Below, one piece after another: positions 50,152-57,680 of a DNA stretch of 64,000 nt. Made by a program: the position numbers and the translations under genes. Each line of letters starts with the position of its first letter. The stretch's first letter is position 1. Location: positions 79,391 through 143,390 of the forward strand of contig NZ_VDGT01000017.1 in assembly GCF_006335015.1 (NCBI RefSeq). The letters run 5' to 3'. Under the pieces are notes generated by a model that did not search any database, was not told where the DNA came from, and saw only the letters and a program-made list of their open reading frames with translations. This stretch comes from Streptomyces sedi (lineage in GTDB: Bacteria > Actinomycetota > Actinomycetes > Streptomycetales > Streptomycetaceae).

Positions 50152-50976
50152 TCACGGGTCCTGGTCGTCGGCCGCGCGGGCGCGGAAGACGCGCAGCGCC
50201 TCCGCGGTGACCGGCCCGGGGGCGCCGGGGATCTCGCGGCCGTCGACCCGGCGCACGGCCTGGACGTCGCGGGTGCTGGAGGTCAGGAAGACCTCCTCGG
50301 CGCGTTCCAGGCTGTCCATCGGCAGCTCGGTCTCCTTGGCGCCCAGCCACTCGACGACCAGGGCCCTGGTCACGCCCGGCAGGCAGCCGGAGGAGAGCGG
50401 CGGGGTGTGGAGGACGCCGTCCAGCACGACGAAGACATTGGTGCCGGTGCCCTCGCAGAGCTGGCCCGCGTTGTTCCCGAACAGGGCCTCGGATGCGGCC
50501 TTTTGGCGGGCGCGGGCGAGGGCGAGGACGTTCTCGGCGTAGGAGGTGGTCTTCAGACCGGTGAGGGCGCCGCGCTCGTTCCTCGTCCAGGGCACGGTGA
50601 TCACGGCGGTGGTCTCCGGCGGTGCCTTGGCCTCCGCGTGCGCGACGACCAGCGTGGGCCGGGCGTCGCCCCGGTCGGAGCCGAGCGGGGAGTGGCCGCC
50701 GGTGTAGGTGATCCGCAGCCGGCCGCGCGCCAGCGGAACGGCGCCCAGCACCGCGTCGATCGCGCGCCGCACCTCGTCCCGGTCGGGGTCGGGCAGGCCG
50801 AGACCGGCGGCCGAGGAGGCGAGCCGGTCCAGATGGCGGCGGAGCGCGAACGGGCGGCCCTCCTCGGTCTTCAACGTCTCGAACACCCCGTCGCCGACGG
50901 TCAGTCCGTGGTCGAAGACGGAGACCCGCGCGCTGTCCGCGTCCCGCAACTCGCCGTCCAGCCAGATCAGCGTCAT
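50152..50976 (-). CDS. pabC: Aminodeoxychorismate lyase (class IV PLP enzyme)
   Basis: Converts 4-amino-4-deoxychorismate to 4-aminobenzoate and pyruvate for folate. The 274-residue protein has the PLP Lys in GLKTTSYAENVLALARARQK, then EALFGNNAGQLCEGTGTNVFVVLDG, and SGCLPGVTRALVVEW. It starts 10 bp after the pabB stop. A D-amino acid or branched-chain aminotransferase is possible from sequence alone, but pairing with pabB strongly favours PabC. Confidence 0.88.
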   Translation of the reverse strand: MTLIWLDGELRDADSARVSVFDHGLTVGDGVFETLKTEEGRPFALRRHLDRLASSAAGLGLPDPDRDEVRRAIDAVLGAVPLARGRLRITYTGGHSPLGSDRGDARPTLVVAHAEAKAPPETTAVITVPWTRNERGALTGLKTTSYAENVLALARARQKAASEALFGNNAGQLCEGTGTNVFVVLDGVLHTPPLSSGCLPGVTRALVVEWLGAKETELPMDSLERAEEVFLTSSTRDVQAVRRVDGREIPGAPGPVTAEALRVFRARAADDQDP

Positions 50977-50986
50977 GGCGGCTTCC

Positions 50987-52042
50987 TCACCTCGCGTTGG
51001 CTTCTTCCCGCTCCCCCCGCACCGACGCTACCCGAAGGAGCCGCTCCGCCTTGAGCACCGTCTCCGCCCACTCGCCGGCCGGGTCGGAGTCCCAGGTGAT
51101 GCCGGCGCCGGCGCCGAAGCACAGCCGGGGGCCCTCGTCGGGGCCGGCGCGGTCGATCCAGAACGTGCGGATGGCCACGGCCAGCTCGCCGACGCCCTGG
51201 TCGGCGTCGACCCAGCCCACGCCGCCGCAGTAGGGGCCGCGCGGCGCGGTCTCCAGGGCGGCGATGGCGCGCAGCGCGCTGGACTTGGGGGCTCCGGTGA
51301 CGGAGCCGGGCGGAAAGGTGTGGGCCAGCAGCTCGGGCCAGCCGGCGCCCTCCGCGAGCCGGCCGGTCACCCGGGAGACCAGATGCACCAGCCCCGGGTA
51401 CTCCTCGGGGCCGCAGAGCTGGGGAACGGCGACCGTTCCGGGGGCGCAGACCGCGCCCAGGTCGTTGCGGACCAGGTCGACGATCATCACGTTCTCCGCA
51501 CGGTCCTTGGGCAGCAGCAGCTCGGCGGTGCGGGCCGTGCCCTTGATGGGCCCCGACTCCACCAGCGCGCCGTCGCGGCGGAGATACAGCTCGGGCGAGG
51601 CGGTCGCGACCTCGACGCCGTGCGCCGGGAGGCGCACGCTCCCCGCGTAACGCGCGGGATGGCGCGTGGCGAGATGGGCGCGCAACGCGTCGATGTCGGC
51701 GGCCGGCTCGGGCAGCGGCGCGGACAACACCCGGCAGAGGTTGACCTGGTAGACCTCGCCGGCCGCGATCCGGTCGTGGACGGCGGCGACGCCGGCCACA
51801 TAGGCGTCACGGTCGAGCGAGCTGGCCCAGTCCGCCGGGTCGGGGCCGCGCCAGCGCGCGGACGGGCGCGCGGCGGGGGCGGTGCGCAGGGTGGCGAACC
51901 GGGCGCAGACCAGCCGCCCTTCGAAGCCGGCCACCACCGCCCACCAGCCCTCGGAGTCCAGCGCCGCCGGGTCGTCGGTGACGTCCACGAGGTCGGTCGC
52001 GAGCATTCCGCCGAAGCGGGCGAGCGGAGGGTGTTCGTACAC
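50987..52042 (-). CDS. pabB: Aminodeoxychorismate synthase component I (chorismate-binding)
   Basis: Aminates chorismate at C4 with ammonia from a PabA-type glutaminase. The 351-residue protein has AGEVYQVNLCRVLSAPL, SGPIKGTART (the Lys associated with PabB), VDLVRNDLGAVCAPGTV, PPGSVTGAPKSSALRAIAALE and GWVDADQGVGELAVAIRTFW, all chorismate-utilising blocks. The N-terminal domain is short compared with anthranilate synthase. No pabA is in the window. Confidence 0.92.
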   Translation of the reverse strand: MYEHPPLARFGGMLATDLVDVTDDPAALDSEGWWAVVAGFEGRLVCARFATLRTAPAARPSARWRGPDPADWASSLDRDAYVAGVAAVHDRIAAGEVYQVNLCRVLSAPLPEPAADIDALRAHLATRHPARYAGSVRLPAHGVEVATASPELYLRRDGALVESGPIKGTARTAELLLPKDRAENVMIVDLVRNDLGAVCAPGTVAVPQLCGPEEYPGLVHLVSRVTGRLAEGAGWPELLAHTFPPGSVTGAPKSSALRAIAALETAPRGPYCGGVGWVDADQGVGELAVAIRTFWIDRAGPDEGPRLCFGAGAGITWDSDPAGEWAETVLKAERLLRVASVRGEREEANAR

Positions 52043-52080
52043 CTGCGCGAGTCTACGAGGGGGCCGTCCGGAAGGTGAGT

Positions 52081-52108
52081 TTGAGCTGGCGGGCGAATCC
52101 GCTAGAGT
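52081..52108 (+). promoter_or_regulatory. Promoter of the tRNA-Gly-Cys-Val-Val cluster
   Basis: TTGAGC at 52081-52086 and TAGAGT at 52103-52108 with a 16-bp spacer resemble a housekeeping promoter. The predicted start is about 38 bases before tRNA-Gly. Confidence 0.7.
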
Positions 52109-52152
52109 TCATGACGTCGCCGGGTCGCAGGCCAAGGGCCCGGAGGACATCT

Positions 52153-52225
52153 GCGGACGTAGCTCAGTTGGTAGAGCATCACCTTGCCAAGGTGGAGGTC
52201 GCGAGTTCGAATCTCGTCGTCCGCT
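52153..52225 (+). tRNA. tRNA-Gly (GCC)
   Basis: A 73-nt cloverleaf: acceptor GCGGACG/CGTCCGC with discriminator T, D arm GCTCAGTTGGTAGAGC, anticodon stem TCACC/GGTGG with loop TTGCCAA (GCC), and T arm CGAGTTCGAATCTCG. CCA is not encoded. It is first in a four-tRNA cluster. Confidence 0.97.
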
Positions 52226-52249
52226 CGAAGAGGGCGGTTGCCCTCATTC

Positions 52250-52320
52250 GGTGGAGTGGCCGAGAGGCGAGGCAACGGCCTGCAAAGCCGTCTACACGGG
52301 TTCAAATCCCGTCTCCACCT
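52250..52320 (+). tRNA. tRNA-Cys (GCA)
   Basis: A 71-nt cloverleaf: acceptor GGTGGAG/CTCCACC with discriminator T, as expected for Cys. The anticodon loop CTGCAAA carries GCA, and the T arm is CGGGTTCAAATCCCG. Only one base separates its end from the next tRNA-Val. Confidence 0.97.
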
Positions 52321-52321
52321 C

Positions 52322-52393
52322 GGACGATTAGCTCAGCGGGAGAGCGCTTCCCTGACACGGAAGAGGTCACTGGTTCAATCCCAGTATCGTCCA
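52322..52393 (+). tRNA. tRNA-Val (GAC), copy 1
   Basis: A 72-nt cloverleaf: acceptor GGACGAT/ATCGTCC with discriminator A, anticodon stem CTTCC/GGAAG with loop CTGACAC (GAC), T arm CTGGTTCAATCCCAG. CCA is not encoded (next bases CTG). Confidence 0.97.
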
Positions 52394-52415
52394 CTGGGTC
52401 CGTGAGGACCCACCC

Positions 52416-52487
52416 GCGCGATTAGCTCAGCGGGAGAGCGCTTCCCTGACACGGAAGAGGTCACTGGTTCAATCCCAGTATCGCGCA
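52416..52487 (+). tRNA. tRNA-Val (GAC), copy 2
   Basis: A 72-nt cloverleaf identical to copy 1 except in the acceptor stem (GCGCGAT/ATCGCGC). Unlike the other tRNAs here it is followed directly by an encoded CCA at 52488-52490. Confidence 0.97.
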
Positions 52488-52498
52488 CCAGCGTCAAG

Positions 52499-52539
52499 GC
52501 CCGAGGGCCCGGAAGCCCACCGCTTCCGGGCCCTCGGGC
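52499..52539 (+). terminator. Strong terminator after the tRNA cluster
   Basis: A perfect 18-bp stem, GCCCGAGGGCCCGGAAGC at 52499-52516 and its complement at 52522-52539, with a 5-nt loop, beginning 12 bases after the last tRNA. Confidence 0.95.
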
Positions 52540-52761
52540 GTTCCCCGTCCACACGTCTCCCGTCCCCTCATCCCTGAGGAGGAGAGCCCCCCGAGGCGGT
52601 GACGTCGCCCGGTGGGCGGGTGAGCGAGACGCTGTAAGAAGACAAAGGTGCCCGGGCGGCTCCCCAGCCGCCCGGGCACAATGCCGTCCGTCTCCCCGTC
52701 CCCACGGGGTGGTGTGCCGGTGTCCCCGACCCGGGCCGCTCTCCCGGGTCCGGGGCGCCGC

Positions 52762-52935
52762 TCAGCGCCCCAGTGTGCCGGCCACGGACGACGCCTGGGT
52801 GACGACGGCGTCGATGCCGCCCGTCATGAAAGCGAGAGCGAACGCCAGCGGCAGCACCATCGCAGCCGCCACCAGAGGGTGCCGCCTGTCGGTGGTCGGG
52901 TGGGGGGCCCGCTCTGCCGCGCTCATGCGTGTCAT
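52762..52935 (-). CDS. Small single-pass membrane protein
   Basis: A 57-residue protein with a polar N-terminus (TRMSAAERAPHPTTDRRH), one hydrophobic segment (PLVAAAMVLPLAFALAFMTGG) and a short tail IDAVVTQASSVAGTLGR. ATG at 52935 has GGAG about nine bases upstream; a second ATG is nine bases on. I do not recognise the family. The about 380-bp spacer 52936-53313 between it and the kinase gene holds no other gene, only the CGTCACC repeats. Confidence 0.65.
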   Translation of the reverse strand: MTRMSAAERAPHPTTDRRHPLVAAAMVLPLAFALAFMTGGIDAVVTQASSVAGTLGR

Positions 52936-53159
52936 CTCCGCACTCCAGTCCGTCTGTTGGTCAGCGGCGGACAGTTGACCTCGGGGGACGGGCCACGTCC
53001 GCCGCTGCACCTCAACTCTAGGCAGCGGGCCGCCCCCGGTACGTCAACCCGGCGTACCGACCTCGGGCCTCCCCCAGGATGACGGCCCGGCTCCTCTCCT
53101 ACTCCTCAGGGTGGACAAGCCCCGCGAGGGGACGAGGGTTTGCCCCCAGGGGTGCGCGC

Positions 53160-53235
53160 AACGTCACCGACCCCTCGGGAAGGCGTCACCACCGGGCGGC
53201 GAACGTCACCGTGGTGCCGGGGAACGTCACCGTGG
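53160..53235 (+). repeat. CGTCACC direct repeats upstream of the Ser/Thr kinase
   Basis: CGTCACC occurs at 53162, 53184, 53203 and 53225, about 19-22 bp apart. The last two are in identical 14-bp copies GAACGTCACCGTGG at 53201 and 53222. A possible -10, TAAGCT (53274-53279), lies about 40 bp further on. Spacing of roughly two helix turns suggests same-face regulator sites. Confidence 0.75.
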
Positions 53236-53313
53236 CGCGCGCGGGCCTTTCCCCGATGCGGGCGCACAGTCCGTAAGCTGAGGCCATCACAAGCACCGGG
53301 CAGCGAGGTGGAC

Positions 53314-54405
53314 ATGGCGATGATGCGGCTCCGGCGCGAGGACCCGCGAGTCGTTGGGACCTTCCGTCTGCACCGACGGCTGGGCGCCGGCGGCATGGGA
53401 GTCGTCTATCTCGGTTCGGACCGTCGGGGGCAGCGGGTCGCACTCAAGGTCATCAGGCCCGACCTCTCGGAGGACCAGGAGTTCCGCTCCCGGTTCGCCC
53501 GCGAGGTCTCGGCGGCCCGACGCATCAGGGGCGGCTGCACCGCCCGGCTGGTGGCGGCCGACCTGGAGGCCAGCAGGCCGTGGTTCGCCACCCAGTACGT
53601 GCCGGGTCCCTCGCTCCACGACAGGGTGCTGGAGCACGGCCCGCTGTCGGCCGCCGAGACGGCGGCGATCGGCGCCGCGCTCGCCGAGGGGCTGGTCGCG
53701 GTCCACGAGGCGGGCGTCGTGCACCGCGATCTCAAGCCGTCCAACATCCTGCTCTCCCCCAAGGGCCCGAGGATCATCGACTTCGGGATCGCCTGGTCCA
53801 CCGGGGCGAGCACCCTCACCCACGTCGGGACGGCCGTCGGCTCGCCCGGCTTCCTCGCGCCCGAGCAGGTGCGGGGGCAGGGGGTGACGCCGGCCAGCGA
53901 CGTCTTCTCGCTCGGCGCCACGCTGGCGTATGCCGCGCTGGGCGACTCGCCGTTCGGACAGGGCAGTTCGGAGGTCATGCTCTACCGGGTGGTGCACGAG
54001 GAGCCGCAACTGGACGGCGTGCCCGCCGCGTTGGCGCCGCTGCTGCGGACCTGTCTGGACAAGGCGCCCGAGGAGCGGCCCAGCACGATGCGGCTGTCGC
54101 TGCGGCTGAAGGAGATCGCGGCGCGGGAGGCCCGGGGCGTGCCGCAGCCGGCCCGCCGGCAGCGGGTCGCCGTCCCGGCGGCGGCGGACGCGGAGGCACC
54201 GCCGGCGGGGAGTGGCGGCGGCAGCGGTCGGGAAAGGACACGCGAGCGGCCTTCGGCCCGGGGCGGTCGCAGGCCCGGCCCCTCGGCGGCGCGGCGGGCC
54301 GCGGACCAACGGCTGCTGCGGCAGCGGGTCTTCGTCTTCGTCACGGTGACGCTGGTGGTGGCGCTGGGCATCACCCTCGCGCAGGGGTGCCAGGGACCGC
54401 TGTAG
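53314..54405 (+). CDS. Membrane-anchored Hanks-type serine/threonine protein kinase
   Basis: A 363-residue kinase. The Gly loop GAGGMG is at 24-29, the ATP Lys is K45 in VALKVI, the catalytic loop HRDLKPSN starts at 137, and DFG is at 156-158; all invariant residues are present. A basic Pro/Arg-rich linker follows the kinase domain, then one C-terminal helix (VFVFVTVTLVVALGITLAQG) and only about five residues outside. It therefore has no extracellular sensor domain. ATG at 53314 follows AGGTGG at good spacing. It is a single gene convergent with the methyltransferase gene. Confidence 0.95.
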   Translation: MAMMRLRREDPRVVGTFRLHRRLGAGGMGVVYLGSDRRGQRVALKVIRPDLSEDQEFRSRFAREVSAARRIRGGCTARLVAADLEASRPWFATQYVPGPSLHDRVLEHGPLSAAETAAIGAALAEGLVAVHEAGVVHRDLKPSNILLSPKGPRIIDFGIAWSTGASTLTHVGTAVGSPGFLAPEQVRGQGVTPASDVFSLGATLAYAALGDSPFGQGSSEVMLYRVVHEEPQLDGVPAALAPLLRTCLDKAPEERPSTMRLSLRLKEIAAREARGVPQPARRQRVAVPAAADAEAPPAGSGGGSGRERTRERPSARGGRRPGPSAARRAADQRLLRQRVFVFVTVTLVVALGITLAQGCQGPL

Positions 54406-54552
54406 CCTCCGGCGGTTTTGGGGTGCGACTACCGTTCTTGGGGGTTTCGGCTTCGTTGTCGTCTGCGGGCCGGTTCTGTGTGTCTGTGCCGGGGCGACCA
54501 CTCAGCCGGGCGGCGGCTCGGCGCCGTCGTCGACCGCGGCCCGCCGCTGATG

Positions 54553-54790
54553 CGCCGCCGGGGCGAGGACGACAACCCGCCCAGCCAGCGCGGCGCCGTC
54601 GTCGACCATGGCCCGCCACACATACACCGCGCAGTTCCCCGCGCCCCTCCAGGCCGCCACCGGCCGTGCGGAGGTGCGAGAAACCCGCCGCCGGGGCGAG
54701 GACGACAACCCGCCCAGCCAGCGCAGCACCGTCGTCGACCAACCCCCGCCACACATGCACCGCGCAGTTCCCCGCGCCCCTCCAGGCCGC
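54553..54790. repeat. 133-bp direct repeat pair between kinase and methyltransferase genes
   Basis: The about 400-bp spacer 54406-54803 has no supportable gene. Two copies of an approximately 105-bp segment begin at 54553 and 54686 (offset 133 bp). Each starts CGCCGCCGGGGCGAGG and ends with core CGCGCAGTTCCCCGCGCCCC at 54628-54647 and 54761-54780, followed by TCCAGGCCGCC. They lie between convergent genes, so termination is a possible role. Confidence 0.88.
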
Positions 54791-54803
54791 CCGGGGCGGG
54801 GGC

Positions 54804-55634
54804 TCAGGCGGTGGAGCCGAGGGCGTAGCAGGCGACCGCCGCCGCGGCGGCGACGTTGAGGGAGTCGATGCCGTGCGCCATCGGGATGCGGACCCGTTCG
54901 TGGGACGCGCGCATCGCGCGCTCCGTGAGGCCGTCGCCCTCCGCGCCGAGCATCAGGGCCAGCCGGCCGCCGCCGGCGTCGGCGACGGCCTCCGCGAGGT
55001 CGGCGGCGGCCGGGTCGGGGGTGAGGGCCAGCAGGCGGAACCCGGCGTCGGCGACCGTCGCCAGCCCGGCGGGCCAGCCGGTCAGCCGGGCGTACGGCAG
55101 GGAGAAGACCGCGCCCATCGACACCTTCACCGAGCGGCGGTAGAGCGGGTCGGCGCAGTCCGGCGAGAGCAGCACCGCGTCCATGCCGAGGGCGGCGGCG
55201 CTGCGGAAGACCGCGCCGATGTTGGTGTGGTCGTTGACCGCTTCGAGCACCACCACCCGCCGCGCGCCCGACAGCAGCGTGCCCGCCTCCGGCAGCGGCA
55301 GTCGACCCATGGCGGCCAGGGCGCCCCGGTGCACGTGGTAGCCGGTGACGGCCTCGGCCAGTTCGGGGCTGACGACGTGGACGGGGGCCTCGGTGCGGGT
55401 GATCAGGTCGCTCATCGTCTCGACCCAGCGCGGGGTGAGCAGCATCGAACGCATCGGGTGGCCGGCGTCCAGCGCGCGGCGGATGACCTTCTCGCCCTCC
55501 GCCATGAACAGCCCCCCTGCGGGTTCCAGGCGGCGGCGCAGCGCCACGTCGGTCAGCCCGGCGTAGTCGGCGAGGCGGGGGTCGGCGGGGTCCTCGACGG
55601 GGGTCAGCCGCCCCGTCACGTCGGGCGCGTTCAC
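54804..55634 (-). CDS. TrmH/SpoU-family RNA 2'-O-methyltransferase
   Basis: Methylates ribose in rRNA or tRNA with S-adenosylmethionine. The 276-residue protein has an N-terminal substrate-binding domain and the knotted SPOUT domain. Its motifs are motif 1 LEAVNDHTNIGAVFRSAAALG (N and R conserved), motif 2 LALMLGAEGDGLTE and motif 3 RVRIPMAHGIDSLNVAAAAAVA. The target cannot be told; thiostrepton- or avilamycin-type resistance methylases share this family, but nothing here points to an antibiotic cluster. It overlaps the siroheme gene by four bases. Confidence 0.93.
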   Translation of the reverse strand: MNAPDVTGRLTPVEDPADPRLADYAGLTDVALRRRLEPAGGLFMAEGEKVIRRALDAGHPMRSMLLTPRWVETMSDLITRTEAPVHVVSPELAEAVTGYHVHRGALAAMGRLPLPEAGTLLSGARRVVVLEAVNDHTNIGAVFRSAAALGMDAVLLSPDCADPLYRRSVKVSMGAVFSLPYARLTGWPAGLATVADAGFRLLALTPDPAAADLAEAVADAGGGRLALMLGAEGDGLTERAMRASHERVRIPMAHGIDSLNVAAAAAVACYALGSTA

Positions 55635-56836
55635 GGGACGGCCACCACGTCGCCGACCACGACGACGGCCGGCGGGCGGATGCCCGCCTCGGCGATCCGT
55701 TCCGCGACGGTGGCCAACGTGGCGTCCGCGCGGCGCTCGGCGGGGGTGGTGCCCTCCTGGATCACCGCGACGGGTGTCTCCGGATCCCGCCCGTGGGCGA
55801 GCAGCGTCTCGGCGATGGCGGCCATCCGTTCCACCGCCATCAGCAGCACCAGGGTGCCGCGCAGTCGGGCGAGCGCCGGCCAGTCGACGAGGGAACGCGG
55901 GTCGTCCGGCGCGAGATGGCCGCTGACCACGGTGAACTCGTGTGCCACCCCCCGGTGGGTGACGGGCACCCCCGCGGCGGCCGGGACGGAGATGGCGCTG
56001 GTGACGCCCGGCACCACGGTGAAGGGGACGCCGGCCTCGGCCAGCGCCTGCGCCTCCTCCCTGCCGCGGCCGAAGACATAGGGGTCGCCGCCCTTGAGCC
56101 GCACCACGGACCTGCCCGCCTTCGCGTGCGTGACGAGCGCGGCGTTGATCGCCTCCTGCGCCATGGCGCGGCCGTAGGGGATCTTGGCCGCGTCGATCAC
56201 CTCGACGGCGGGCGGGAGTTCGTCGAGGAGGTCGCGCGGCCCGAGCCGGTCGGCGATCACCACGTCCGCCTCGGCCAGCAGCCGCCGGCCGCGGACCGTG
56301 ATCAGGTCGGGGTCGCCGGGGCCGCCGCCGACCAGCGCGACGCCCGGCGCCCGGTCGCGGTGCCGGGGCGCGGCGAGGGTGCCCTCGCGCAGCCCCTCCA
56401 CGACGGCGTCGCGGACGGCGGCGGAACGGCGGGGGTCGCGGCCGGTGAGCACGGCGACGGTGACGCCGTCGCTGCGGCCGGTCGCGGGGGTCCAGGCGGT
56501 GGCGGCCTCGGCGTCGTCGCTGCGGACGGACCAGACGCGGAGCCGTTCGGCCTCGGCGGAGGCCGCGGCGTTGACCTCGGGGTCGTCGGTGGCGATCAGC
56601 AGGTACCAGGCGCCCTCGACGTCGCCGGCGCGGTAGCCGCGCCGTTCCCAGCGCAGTTCGCCGGCCTCGGCCATGGCCTCGACGGACGGGGTCGTCTCGG
56701 GGGCGACGAGGGTCACTTCGGCTCCGGCGGCGAGCAGCGCCGGCAGCCGCCGCTGGGCGACGGCGCCGCCGCCGATGACCAGCACACGGCGGCCGGCGAG
56801 GCGCAGCCCGACGGGATAGGCGGGGTGGTCAGACAT
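55631..56836 (-). CDS. Fused precorrin-2 dehydrogenase / uroporphyrinogen-III methyltransferase
   Basis: Makes precorrin-2 and oxidises it toward siroheme or cobalamin. In the 401-residue protein, residues about 5-150 are the NAD-dependent dehydrogenase part (RRVLVIGGGAVAQRRLPALLAAGAEVTLVAP). Residues about 165-401 are the SAM uroporphyrinogen methyltransferase (VALVGGGPGDPDLITVRGRRLLAEADVVIADRL, RLKGGDPYVFGRGREEAQAL, GVTSAISVPAAAGVPVTHRG). It is about 55 residues shorter than E. coli CysG, with the central linker reduced. ATG at 56836 begins the unit and the RNA methyltransferase follows. Confidence 0.92.
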   Translation of the reverse strand: MSDHPAYPVGLRLAGRRVLVIGGGAVAQRRLPALLAAGAEVTLVAPETTPSVEAMAEAGELRWERRGYRAGDVEGAWYLLIATDDPEVNAAASAEAERLRVWSVRSDDAEAATAWTPATGRSDGVTVAVLTGRDPRRSAAVRDAVVEGLREGTLAAPRHRDRAPGVALVGGGPGDPDLITVRGRRLLAEADVVIADRLGPRDLLDELPPAVEVIDAAKIPYGRAMAQEAINAALVTHAKAGRSVVRLKGGDPYVFGRGREEAQALAEAGVPFTVVPGVTSAISVPAAAGVPVTHRGVAHEFTVVSGHLAPDDPRSLVDWPALARLRGTLVLLMAVERMAAIAETLLAHGRDPETPVAVIQEGTTPAERRADATLATVAERIAEAGIRPPAVVVVGDVVAVP

Positions 56837-57002
56837 CGAGGGTGAGGGCTCCTTGACGCGGGGCGGCGCCCGGAAGGTCGCGGGTCGGGCGCGGAACGGG
56901 TCGGCGCGGGGCGCCGGTGCTCCGCCGGGCCAGCTTACGGGGCGGGCGACGCGCGCCGGCGGACGGCCGGTGGGGCGGTGGACGGGCCGGTGGGGCCCGT
57001 GG

Positions 57003-57680
57003 TCAGCCGCCCGACCAGTGGAAGCGGCGTTCGGGGCGGCCGGTGGCGCCGTAGCGCAGGGAGACCCCGGCGCGGCCGGTGCTGACCCAGTACTCCAGGT
57101 AGCGGCGGGCGCTGGCGCGGGAGAGCCCGCTGCGTTCGGCGCACTCGGAGGCCGACAGGTCGCCCCCGGCCTCCGCCAGCGCGCGGCGGACGAGGGCCGC
57201 GGACTCGCGGCTGAGGCCCTTGGGCAGCCGGGAGACGGAGGCCGCGCCGAAGACCCGGTCCACGTCGTCCTGGCCTGGGGCGTCGAGCGCCGCCAACTGG
57301 CCCCGGCGGCGCGCGTAGTCGCGCAGACGCTCCTGGAGCACCGGGCCGTCGAACGGCTTGATGAGGTAGTGCACCGCGCCGCCGCGCAGGGCGCCGCGCA
57401 CGGAGTCCACCTCGCGGGCCGCCGTCACCACCAGCACGTCGGGCTCGGCGCCCGCGGTGTCGTCGGCGGCGCGCAGCCGGCGCAGCACCTCAAGCCCCGA
57501 GAGGTCGGGCAGATAGAGGTCGAGCAGCACCAGGTCGGGGCGGAGCCGGGCGACCGCGCTGAGGGCCTCGGCGCCGGAGTGGGCCTCGCCCGCGGCGGTG
57601 AAGCCGGGGGTGCGCTCCACCAGCTTGCGGTGGAGCCTCGCCACCATGAAGTCGTCGTCCACGACCAGCACGCTGATCAT
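57003..57680 (-). CDS. CitB/DctR-family response regulator
   Basis: A 225-residue regulator with a receiver domain (VLVVDDDFMVARLHRKLVE, phosphoacceptor D54 in LVLLDLYLPDLSG, HYLIKPFDG Lys) and a C-terminal helix-turn-helix (LSASECAERSGLSRASARRYLEYW). This is the CitB type that controls di- and tricarboxylate uptake. ATG at 57680 overlaps the kinase stop by four bases. It probably regulates the divergent tct genes. Confidence 0.93.
   Translation of the reverse strand: MISVLVVDDDFMVARLHRKLVERTPGFTAAGEAHSGAEALSAVARLRPDLVLLDLYLPDLSGLEVLRRLRAADDTAGAEPDVLVVTAAREVDSVRGALRGGAVHYLIKPFDGPVLQERLRDYARRRGQLAALDAPGQDDVDRVFGAASVSRLPKGLSRESAALVRRALAEAGGDLSASECAERSGLSRASARRYLEYWVSTGRAGVSLRYGATGRPERRFHWSGG

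Noticed and set aside
54804..55634. Antibiotic-resistance rRNA methyltransferase (thiostrepton-type)
   Set aside because: The fold is shared, but the gene is coupled to a siroheme biosynthesis gene and no antibiotic cluster is nearby. A housekeeping SpoU-type role is more economical.
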